This document shows positions 1-5,256 of a stretch of DNA of 7,546 bases, in pieces. How positions within the stretch are numbered: the first letter of the stretch is position 1; every line of letters starts with the position of its first letter. Both the position numbers and the translations under genes were made by a program. Origin of the DNA: VGEM01 sp033764265 (GTDB lineage Bacteria > Pseudomonadota > Alphaproteobacteria > Rhodospirillales > Rhodospirillaceae); assembly GCA_033764265.1 (NCBI GenBank), contig JANRJB010000045.1, positions 1-7,546 on the forward strand, written 5' to 3'. Under the pieces are notes generated by a model. That model was given only the letters and a program-made list of their open reading frames with translations. It was not told the origin of the DNA and made no database searches.

Positions 1-873
1 GCCGGCATCGGGATGGATGGTCATGCCGCTCATGCTGGTGACTTGCGCCACCCGGCCGCCGAACAACTCGCGGCCCTGGGCGTGGGCCTCGTCATCGCTC
101 GGCGCGACGTGAACGCGAATCACATAGCCGTGGTGCGCGGGTGTGACCGTGTGTCCCGCCGCCGCGGCGGTGCGGTCGTAGGTGGCGAACAGCGTGTCGG
201 TGGCCTCGAGCCGTGTCGCCAGCGCCACGTAGGGATAATTGCGCTCCGCTGCCCAGATCACCGTTTCGGCGCTGGTGGAGCCCGGCACCATGATCGGCGG
301 ATGGGGGCGCTGATAGGGCAGCACCCACGGGTTGACCACGCGGTAATGGAAGTGCTTGCCCTCCCAGGCGAACGGGCCCGGTTGCGTCCAGGTTTTCAGG
401 ATCAGGGCGTGGGCTTCGTCGAACAGTTCGCGGTTGTGCACGGTGTTGGCGTTGTGCGCGAGCGACTCCACCGCCCCGCCGCGCACGAAGCCCGAGATCA
501 GCCGGCCCTTGGAGATCAGGTCGATCATCGCCAGCTCCTCGGCCAGCCGCACCGGATTGCCGCTGAGCGGCAGGATGTTGCCGCCGATGAAGATCTTCAC
601 GCGGCTGGTGATCTTGGCCAGCACGGTGGCGGAAATGTTGGGCGAGGGCGACATCGCCGCCGGCGCGTTGTGATGCTCGTTGACCAGGACGGCGTCGAAG
701 CCGACCTGCTCGGCCATCACGAAATCCTTGTGATAGCGCGCGTACAGCGCCGCGGCGCGCTCGGGATCGAAGTGCCGGTTGGAGAATTTCAGCATCACCG
801 CGCCGAACTCGGCGGCCGCCTCGTGCGGATAGCCGAGGTAGGGCTGGTTGACGAAGTAGTGGAACATCACCAT
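1..873 (-). CDS. Luciferase-like (LLM class) flavin-dependent monooxygenase, C-terminus missing
   Basis: The reading frame is open from ATG at 873 to the left edge, giving 291 residues. The family usually has about 340-380, so the C-terminal end lies outside the window. Residues typical of the bacterial luciferase-like TIM barrel are visible: NEHHN at 65-69, MSPSP at 74-78, then LPLSGNPVRLAEELAMID at about 101-118, followed by SKGRL and GFVRGG (121-133). The last two mark the flavin/phosphate-binding side of LLM enzymes. Such enzymes use reduced FMN from a separate reductase and O2 to oxygenate their substrate; no reductase gene is in view. No signal peptide or membrane segment is seen, so it is probably cytoplasmic. 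It follows the hydrolase gene by 6 bp and has a strong Shine-Dalgarno site, so the two are co-transcribed. Family assignment is firm. The substrate is unknown; it is LuxA-like rather than RutA-like in these motifs. Confidence 0.88.
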   Translation of the reverse strand, partial: MVMFHYFVNQPYLGYPHEAAAEFGAVMLKFSNRHFDPERAAALYARYHKDFVMAEQVGFDAVLVNEHHNAPAAMSPSPNISATVLAKITSRVKIFIGGNILPLSGNPVRLAEELAMIDLISKGRLISGFVRGGAVESLAHNANTVHNRELFDEAHALILKTWTQPGPFAWEGKHFHYRVVNPWVLPYQRPHPPIMVPGSTSAETVIWAAERNYPYVALATRLEATDTLFATYDRTAAAAGHTVTPAHHGYVIRVHVAPSDDEAHAQGRELFGGRVAQVTSMSGMTIHPDAG

Positions 874-879
874 GGCGCG

Positions 880-1728
880 TCACCTCTCGCCGAGCAGTCG
901 CGTCGAGCTCCACGCGAACGCGGCGATGTGCGTGGCGATGGCCAGCGGCTGCTCCAGGTGCGCGAAATGACCGCACCTCGGCACGACGATGCGCTCGCCG
1001 GCCGGCAGCGCGTCCAGAAATGCGCCCGACACCGCCGCCGGCGTGGCGCGGTCGTGCTCGCCCCACAACAGCAGCGCCGGCTGGCGGACCCGCGCCAGCG
1101 CCGGCAGCAAAGTGCGGTCGTGCATGTAAGGCTTGAAGCCCAGCCGCGCGGCCATCTCCATGATCTCGATGTCGGTGTCGAGGTCGGTGTCGCTGGCGTC
1201 GTCGCGCCACACTGCGCGCGCGTGCGCGCCCTCCGGCTCGGCGCAGGACAGCCGCATGTAACGCCGGTACGGCATGGCGAACAGGTCGGGCGCGCCCAGC
1301 TCCAGGGTTTTCACGCCCTGCGCGCCGATCAGCGCCAGGCGCGAGAACCGCTCCGGGGCCATCGTGGCCATTTCCGCGGCGATCCATCCGCCCAACGACG
1401 CGCCAGCCAGGAGCGGCAAGGAGTCCGGGGCCAGCACGTCCTGCGCCCACAGGTAATACTTGGCCAAGGCAGGGACCGACTCCACCCAATCGGGCCGGCC
1501 CGACCCGCCGCAGCCGGGCATAACCGGGGCGTAGACCGTGAAGTGACCGGCCAGCGCCGCATGGTGGGCCTGCCAGCCGCGCGGGCCCTCTTCACCGTGC
1601 AGGAATACGAGCGGCGGCCCGCTGCCGCCGGTCAGCAGCTCCAGCACCGTGCCGCCCAGCGACAGTTGGCGCTTAATGGGGCCAGCGACGGGCGCGGGGT
1701 TCGAATCGATCGACGGTGCGGTGGTCAT
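880..1728 (-). CDS. Alpha/beta-fold hydrolase
   Basis: A 282-residue enzyme of normal length for a single-domain alpha/beta hydrolase. Visible motifs are the oxyanion-hole HG in VFLHGEEG (residues 41-48), the nucleophile elbow GASLGG with Ser111, the acid in LLWGEHDRATP with Asp226, and the catalytic His254 in RCGHFAHLEQP. The complete Ser-Asp-His triad indicates an active esterase, lactonase, amidase or C-C hydrolase; the sequence does not say which. No signal peptide is seen. The ATG at 1728 is preferred because it gives the expected N-terminus and leaves a normal divergent promoter region. The frame remains open further upstream, but that would run through the operator region into the regulator gene. 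Shine-Dalgarno complementarity before 1728 is poor. It is the first gene of an operon with the luciferase-like monooxygenase and is divergent from the IclR regulator. A plausible role is hydrolysis of the product of one of the neighbouring monooxygenases, by inference. Confidence 0.88.
   Translation of the reverse strand: MTTAPSIDSNPAPVAGPIKRQLSLGGTVLELLTGGSGPPLVFLHGEEGPRGWQAHHAALAGHFTVYAPVMPGCGGSGRPDWVESVPALAKYYLWAQDVLAPDSLPLLAGASLGGWIAAEMATMAPERFSRLALIGAQGVKTLELGAPDLFAMPYRRYMRLSCAEPEGAHARAVWRDDASDTDLDTDIEIMEMAARLGFKPYMHDRTLLPALARVRQPALLLWGEHDRATPAAVSGAFLDALPAGERIVVPRCGHFAHLEQPLAIATHIAAFAWSSTRLLGER
883..888 (-). promoter_or_regulatory. Ribosome binding site of the luciferase-like monooxygenase, embedded in the hydrolase gene end
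   Basis: On the minus strand GAGAGG is formed by the last two sense codons (GAG AGG) of the upstream hydrolase, directly before its TGA. It lies 9 nt before the monooxygenase ATG. It fixes the start at 873 rather than the nearby ATG two codons later, and it suggests translational coupling of the two genes. Confidence 0.65.
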
Positions 1729-1783
1729 GACTGGGCGGACGGTAGGCGCGCGCCGGGTCAGGGTCGCGAAATCAGGGCAACGA

Positions 1784-1800
1784 TGCACGCCAGTCGTGCA
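1784..1800. promoter_or_regulatory. Putative IclR operator, copy 1
   Basis: TGCACGCCAGTCGTGCA is an inverted repeat with perfect 6-bp arms (TGCACG / CGTGCA) around 5 bp. It lies between the divergent hydrolase and iclR-type genes, centred 64 bp before the hydrolase start. It matches copy 2 at 15 of 17 positions. IclR-family proteins bind palindromes of about this size in such positions; assignment to this regulator is inference from location and recurrence. Confidence 0.6.
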
Positions 1801-1829
1801 CCTGGCGAAACCCGCCGCATTGCCGCTCC

Positions 1830-1846
1830 CGCACGCCAGGCGTGCA
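1830..1846. promoter_or_regulatory. Putative IclR operator, copy 2
   Basis: CGCACGCCAGGCGTGCA contains a perfect 7-1-7 palindrome (GCACGCC-A-GGCGTGC, 1831-1845). Its centre is 46 bp from that of copy 1 and 27 bp before the regulator's ATG. It would therefore sit on or just downstream of the regulator's own promoter, which fits autorepression. I find no convincing -10/-35 pair in this intergenic region. Confidence 0.6.
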
Positions 1847-1864
1847 TGGTATCGCTGACGGATC

Positions 1865-2710
1865 ATGGCCCGCCGCACCGCCACCGCCCCGCGCCCGACC
1901 AAGAAGCCGTCGCCGGTCAAGCCGCCGTCAAACCGGCGCGCGCCGCCCGACAAGCGGATCGTGCAGGCCTTCGACCGCGGGCTCGATGTGCTCGCGTTCC
2001 TGAACCTGCGCAACGGCGCCTCGATTGGCGATGTGGCCAAGGGCACCGGCATCAACCGCGGCACGGTTTATCGCCTGCTCGAAACGCTGAGGCGCAAGGG
2101 CATGATCCGCAAGGACGAGCGCGATCATTGCTACTGGCTGGCCGCGGCCGTGCGCAACCTGTCCGACGGCTTCGCCGAGGAAGCCTGGATCGAACGGCTG
2201 GTGAAGCCCCGCATCGCCGCCTTGACCAAGGAATTCGTCTGGCCGGTGTCGTTCTGCACGCCCAGTCATTCGACCATGCTGGTGCGCGCCAATTCCGATT
2301 ACGACAGCCCGCTCACGCTGCAGCGCTATCCGGTCGGCCACCGCGTCTCGATGATCGGATCCGCCGTCGGCCAGGCCTACCTGGCGGCGTGCGAGCCCGC
2401 CCAGCGCGACGCGCTCATCGCCGCGTTGCGCCAGATCGTCAGCGATCCCGGCGACCGCGCCGCGCTGCAGAAGGAGTCGTTCCAGCGACACCTCGACGAG
2501 GTGCGCCGCAAGGGCTTCGCGCTGGTCGGCAACCAGTCGCAGCGCATCAGCGGCCTGGCCGTTCCGGTGCGCGGCGGGCAGGCGGTGATCGGCGCGATCT
2601 CGCTCCGGTTCTTCTCCTCGGCCATGAGCCAGAACGCGGCGATCGCCCGGTTCGTGCCGCGGCTTTCGGCGTGCGCCGCCGGCATCTCGACCGCGCTGGC
2701 CGGCGAATGA
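1865..2710 (+). CDS. IclR-family transcriptional regulator
   Basis: A 281-residue protein, slightly longer than the usual 250-270 because of a basic, proline-rich N-terminal tail of about 30 residues. The winged helix-turn-helix follows at about 34-85: FDRGLDVLAFL, then ASIGDVAKGTGINRGTVYRLLETLRRKGMI-type helices. The GAF-like effector domain spans about 105-280, with the family signature GSAVGQAYLAA (165-175) and a late VPVRGGQAVIGAISLRF strand region. Family members sense small acids or aromatic metabolites and act as repressors or activators of adjacent catabolic genes. Resemblance to MhpR-type regulators of aromatic pathways is general, not specific. The ATG at 1865 has a poor Shine-Dalgarno site. 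A GTG at 1961 is in frame but would begin only a few residues before the DNA-binding domain, so it is less likely. It is divergent from the hydrolase operon and 103 bp upstream of the FAD monooxygenase. Candidate binding sites flank it on both sides. Confidence 0.93.
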   Translation: MARRTATAPRPTKKPSPVKPPSNRRAPPDKRIVQAFDRGLDVLAFLNLRNGASIGDVAKGTGINRGTVYRLLETLRRKGMIRKDERDHCYWLAAAVRNLSDGFAEEAWIERLVKPRIAALTKEFVWPVSFCTPSHSTMLVRANSDYDSPLTLQRYPVGHRVSMIGSAVGQAYLAACEPAQRDALIAALRQIVSDPGDRAALQKESFQRHLDEVRRKGFALVGNQSQRISGLAVPVRGGQAVIGAISLRFFSSAMSQNAAIARFVPRLSACAAGISTALAGE

Positions 2711-2716
2711 CCGCCG

Positions 2717-2733
2717 CGCACGTCAGGCGTGCA
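2717..2733. promoter_or_regulatory. Putative IclR operator, copy 3
   Basis: CGCACGTCAGGCGTGCA differs from copy 2 at one position of 17. Its core inverted repeat is GCACG-N5-CGTGC. It starts 7 bp after the regulator's stop codon and ends 80 bp before the FAD monooxygenase ATG. This implies that the monooxygenase has its own regulated promoter rather than depending only on readthrough from the regulator gene. No clear -10 element was found in 2734-2813. Confidence 0.58.
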
Positions 2734-2813
2734 ACCGGCGCATCGGCGTTGAGATCGGCCCCGGATCGCCGCACCACACGCATGTCACATCGCGCAGGCA
2801 GACACGGACATCC

Positions 2814-3980
2814 ATGAGCAACGACCGCATCCTGATCATCGGCGCCGGCATCGGCGGGCTGGCCTTGGCGTTGGCGTTGCAGCGGCGCTGCGTGCCGGTC
2901 GCGGTGTTCGAACGCGCGCCCGAACTGGGCGAGGTCGGCGCCGGCGTGATGCTGACGCCCAATTCCAATCTGGTGCTGACCCATCTCGGCGTGTTCGACG
3001 ACGTGACCCGCACCGCCACGCGCCCCGGCCGCACCCAGGTGCGCCACTACCAGACCGGCGCCGAGATGAGCACGACCGACCTGGGCGATGCGTTCACCGC
3101 CCGCTTCGGCAAGCCCTATTACGACGTGCACCGGGTCGACATTCACAGCGCGCTGCACCGGGCGGTGGCCGCCAACGACCCCGCCTGCATCCGCACCAGC
3201 CATGGCCTGGTCGACGTGGCGGAAACCGCCAACGGCGTTCGCACGGTCTTCGAGAACGGCGCGACCGCCGAAGGCCGCGCCCTGGTCGGCTGCGACGGCG
3301 TGCGCTCGATCGTGCGGGCCAAGGCCGGCGCCACCGACAACGCGCGCTATACCGGCAACCTCGCCTGGCGCGGCCTGGTGCCGGTGGAACGGTTGCCGGA
3401 CCATCAGCGCGGCCCCGAGATCACCATCTGGACCGGCCCGCGCCACCACGTCGTCGAGTACACCATCCGCAACGGCCGGGTGAAGAACTACGTCGCCATC
3501 GCGAACGCCGACGGCTGGGTCGAGGAAGGCTGGTCGGTGCGTTCTCCGGTGTCGGACGCGCTGGACGAGTTCGCCGGCTGGCACGCGGACGTGCGCGCCA
3601 TCATCGCCGCCACGCCCGCCGACGCCTGCTACAAGTGGGGCCTGTTCGACCGCGACCCGCTCGACCGCTGGAGCACGGACCGGATTACCCTGCTCGGCGA
3701 TGCCGCCCACCCGATGCTGCCGTTCATGGCCCAGGGCGCAGCCATGGCGCTGGAGGACGCGGTCGTGCTGGCCCGCTGCCTCGCGACCTGGACCGATCTG
3801 CCGACCGCGTTTGCCCGCTACGAGGCCGCGCGGAAAGAGCGCACCGCCTGGTGCCAGCTGCAATCGCGCGCGGCCGGCAAGATGTTCCAGCGCGTCGCCA
3901 GCCGGGACGAACTCGACGGCGACCGCGCCGAGCGCGGTCGGCGCCTGTACGTCTACGACGCCGTCAACGTGCCGATTTGA
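2814..3980 (+). CDS. Group A FAD-dependent aromatic monooxygenase (salicylate hydroxylase-like)
   Basis: A complete 388-residue flavoprotein hydroxylase. The N-terminal dinucleotide fold has GAGIGG at residues 10-15, with Glu33 (VFERAP) as the usual ribose-binding acid. The DG motif is GCDGVRSIVR at 159-168, binding FAD and NAD(P)H. The GD motif is LLGDAAHPMLPFMAQGAAMALEDA at about 293-316, with Asp296 contacting the FAD ribityl/phosphate; Arg107 in VHRVDIHSAL is the conserved FAD-side arginine. The length and the AHPMLPFMAQGA block match salicylate 1-hydroxylase, 3-hydroxybenzoate 6-hydroxylase and 6-hydroxynicotinate 3-monooxygenase. These hydroxylate a ring ortho or para to an existing hydroxyl using NAD(P)H and O2. 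Which of these substrates, if any, cannot be decided. It is cytoplasmic and needs no separate reductase. It follows the IclR gene and the third copy of the candidate operator, so it is probably under the same control. ATG at 2814 puts GXGXXG in the normal place; the Shine-Dalgarno site is weak. Confidence 0.92.
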   Translation: MSNDRILIIGAGIGGLALALALQRRCVPVAVFERAPELGEVGAGVMLTPNSNLVLTHLGVFDDVTRTATRPGRTQVRHYQTGAEMSTTDLGDAFTARFGKPYYDVHRVDIHSALHRAVAANDPACIRTSHGLVDVAETANGVRTVFENGATAEGRALVGCDGVRSIVRAKAGATDNARYTGNLAWRGLVPVERLPDHQRGPEITIWTGPRHHVVEYTIRNGRVKNYVAIANADGWVEEGWSVRSPVSDALDEFAGWHADVRAIIAATPADACYKWGLFDRDPLDRWSTDRITLLGDAAHPMLPFMAQGAAMALEDAVVLARCLATWTDLPTAFARYEAARKERTAWCQLQSRAAGKMFQRVASRDELDGDRAERGRRLYVYDAVNVPI

Positions 3981-4037
3981 CGCCGTCACGGCCAACAACC
4001 GCGTGAATTCCCGCCCGTCCAGCGGCACAATGCGCGC

Positions 4038-4406
4038 ATGACCGCACGTTCCGCCAAGCGCCCCGACAAGCCCGCCTTCCACCTGCGCCTGAAAATCGCC
4101 CCCGGCGTCGATTTCGGACCCGGCAAGGCGCAGCTGCTCGAGCAGTTGGCCGAAACCGGATCGATCACCGCCGCCGCCAAGGCCATGCGCATGAGCTACC
4201 GCCGCGCCTGGCTGCTGCTCGACGAGATGAACCGACAGTTCAAAGCGCCGCTCGCGCGCATGGCCAAGGGCGGGGCCGGCGGCGGCGGCGCCGATCTGAC
4301 CGCCGATGGCCGGGCCGTCCTGCGCCTGTACCGCGCGGCCGAGGCCGGCGCGGGCAAGGCGGTCGCGACGCCGGTCGCGCGGCTGCGCCGCAGGGTCAAG
4401 CCCTGA
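4038..4406 (+). CDS. ModE-type winged-helix transcriptional regulator (DNA-binding domain only)
   Basis: A 122-residue protein that matches the N-terminal domain of the molybdate-responsive regulator ModE over nearly its whole length. After a basic start come FGPGKAQLLEQLAETGSITAAAKAMRMSYRRAWLL (about 26-60) and DEMNRQFKAPL (62-72), the helix-turn-helix core. A glycine-rich wing follows (GGAGGGGADLTADGRAVLRLY, 78-98). Full ModE proteins have about 260 residues with two molbindin (Mop) domains that bind molybdate. Those are absent here because the gene ends in a normal TGA at 4404-4406. Single-domain relatives are common in alpha- and betaproteobacteria, so this is not necessarily a truncation. 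It probably binds an AT-rich dyad, and one lies 37 bp after its stop codon, in front of the transporter gene. How it senses a ligand without a Mop domain is not evident. The ATG at 4038 has little Shine-Dalgarno complementarity. Confidence 0.88.
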   Translation: MTARSAKRPDKPAFHLRLKIAPGVDFGPGKAQLLEQLAETGSITAAAKAMRMSYRRAWLLLDEMNRQFKAPLARMAKGGAGGGGADLTADGRAVLRLYRAAEAGAGKAVATPVARLRRRVKP

Positions 4407-4427
4407 TCGGGCGCGCACCGCCCGATC
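4405..4427 (+). terminator. Terminator-like hairpin after the ModE-type gene
   Basis: GATCGGGCG at 4405-4413 and CGCCCGATC at 4419-4427 form a perfect 9-bp GC-rich stem with a 5-nt loop. The stem begins inside the TGA stop codon of the regulator. The following bases (GATTCGCGTTGCTTCG) are only moderately T-rich and there is no U-tract, so it is not a classical intrinsic terminator. Its position, just before the transporter promoter, suits transcript-end formation or attenuation. Confidence 0.45.
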
Positions 4428-4435
4428 GATTCGCG

Positions 4436-4464
4436 TTGCTTCGATATATCCGAACGGATATATC
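4436..4464 (+). promoter_or_regulatory. Sigma70-like promoter of the TauE/SafE gene
   Basis: TTGCTT (4436-4441) and TATATC (4459-4464) are separated by exactly 17 bp. They match TTGACA and TATAAT at four of six positions each. Transcription would start near 4471, giving a leader of about 24 nt before the GTG start, enough to hold the ribosome site. The -10 box and the spacer are part of the dyad at 4443-4464, so a protein bound there would block RNA polymerase. Confidence 0.5.
4443..4464. promoter_or_regulatory. AT-rich dyad resembling a molybdenum box (ModE operator)
   Basis: GATATATCCG (4443-4452) and CGGATATATC (4455-4464) are perfect 10-bp inverted arms separated by AA. The dyad is an island of A/T in very GC-rich DNA. 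Known Mo-boxes are dyads whose half-sites read roughly CGnTATAT and ATATAnCG with a short spacer. Here the left side reads CGATATAT and the right ATATATCC, so the left flank fits fully and the right lacks the final G. The neighbouring gene encodes a ModE-type DNA-binding protein. Binding is inferred. Confidence 0.6.
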
Positions 4465-4484
4465 CAGGGCGTTTCCGACCGCGC

Positions 4485-4488
4485 GAGG
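4485..4488 (+). promoter_or_regulatory. Ribosome binding site of the TauE/SafE gene, deciding a GTG start
   Basis: GAGG lies 6 nt before GTG at 4495. No ATG exists in the right frame near the first membrane helix except one 14 codons inside it (4537), so this site decides the start in favour of GTG. Confidence 0.55.
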
Positions 4489-4494
4489 CAATCG

Positions 4495-5244
4495 GTGCCG
4501 TCGTTTTCCGAGATTGACCTGATCCTGGCCGCGTTGATGTTCTGCGGCGCGGCGCTGTACACGTCGGTGGGTCACGCCGGCGCGTCGGCGTACATCGCGA
4601 TCATGGGCCTGTTCGGCGTTGCGGCCGAGGTCATGCGCCCGACCGCGCTCGCGCTCAACATCATCGTGTCGGGCTTCAGCGCAACGCGCTACGCGCTCAA
4701 CAAGCTCACCGACTGGCGCGTCCTATGGCCGTTCGTGGCGGGCGCGGCGCCCATGGCCTTTATCGGCGGCGGCATCCAGCTGCCGGGCGACGTCTACAAA
4801 CCCCTGGTCGGCGTGGTGCTGTGGATCGCCGCCGCGCGGCTGCTGTGGCCGGGCGCGGCCATCGCCGCCCAACCGCCGCGTCCGGTGCCGGTCTGGGCGG
4901 GCGTGGCCATCGGCGCGGGCATCGGCCTGTTGTCCGGGCTGACCGGTACCGGCGGCGGCATTTTCCTTTCGCCGATTCTGCTGTTCGCGGGTTGGGCCGA
5001 AACCCGCCGCGCGTCGGGCACTGTGGCGGTGTTCATCCTTGCCAATTCGGTGTTCGGCCTGGCCGGCAACGCCGCCTCGGTGCGCGCGTTGCCCGACGCA
5101 CTGCCGCTGTTCGCGGTCGCGGTGTTCGCCGGCGCGCTGGTCGGCACGCAGTTCGGCATCAAACTGCTGCCGACCAAGGGCATCCAGCGTGCCCTGGCCG
5201 TCGTGCTGGTGATCGCCGGCGCAAAGCTGGTCGGCGCGTTCTGA
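4495..5244 (+). CDS. TauE/SafE (TSUP) family membrane transporter
   Basis: With the GTG start at 4495 the protein has 249 residues, the normal length for TauE/SafE transporters. It is strongly hydrophobic, with about seven or eight membrane segments (roughly 7-25, 30-47, 50-64, 76-94, 102-119, 133-149, 152-166, 174-193, 203-221, 233-248). The family's two-repeat design is visible: SVGHAGASAYIAIMGLFG at 24-41 and SGLTGTGGGIFLSPILLFAG at 147-166. Members move sulfite, sulfoacetate, taurine-derived anions or other small anions across the inner membrane, usually outward. The substrate here is unknown. The ModE-type neighbour and the Mo-box-like dyad over its promoter make an oxyanion such as molybdate, tungstate or a sulfur oxyanion an interesting inference. 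A longer reading from 4306 is open but would overlap the regulator gene and cross the promoter and hairpin, so it is rejected. The gene ends 12 bp from the end of the convergent aldehyde dehydrogenase gene. Confidence 0.88.
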   Translation: MPSFSEIDLILAALMFCGAALYTSVGHAGASAYIAIMGLFGVAAEVMRPTALALNIIVSGFSATRYALNKLTDWRVLWPFVAGAAPMAFIGGGIQLPGDVYKPLVGVVLWIAAARLLWPGAAIAAQPPRPVPVWAGVAIGAGIGLLSGLTGTGGGIFLSPILLFAGWAETRRASGTVAVFILANSVFGLAGNAASVRALPDALPLFAVAVFAGALVGTQFGIKLLPTKGIQRALAVVLVIAGAKLVGAF

Positions 5245-5256
5245 CGCGTCCGCCGC

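Noticed and set aside
1109..1126. A GTCGTGCA half-site inside the hydrolase gene resembling one arm of the IclR palindrome
   Set aside because: Only one arm is present, within coding sequence, and the opposite arm does not match.
1729..2064. N-terminal extension of the alpha/beta hydrolase to 394 residues
   Set aside because: The frame is open by composition only. The extension would overlap the regulator gene and both operator copies, and it adds no recognisable domain.
13..2817. A 934-codon open frame on the plus strand across the left third
   Set aside because: It runs antisense to the hydrolase and luciferase-like genes and out of frame through the IclR gene. Its translation is rich in Arg, His and Gly without any domain pattern, as expected for shadow frames in GC-rich DNA.
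4306..4494. Longer start for the TauE/SafE protein
   Set aside because: It would lie inside the ModE-type gene and upstream of the hairpin and the promoter-overlapping dyad. GTG at 4495 with GAGG gives the family's normal length.
2547..4562. A 671-codon open frame on the minus strand
   Set aside because: It is antisense to the FAD monooxygenase and ModE-type genes, whose motifs are intact. The translation is low-complexity Ala/Gly/Arg/His-rich and crosses the transporter promoter.
5245..5256. Possible bidirectional terminator between the convergent transporter and aldehyde dehydrogenase genes
   Set aside because: The gap is only 12 bp and shows no stem or T-tract.
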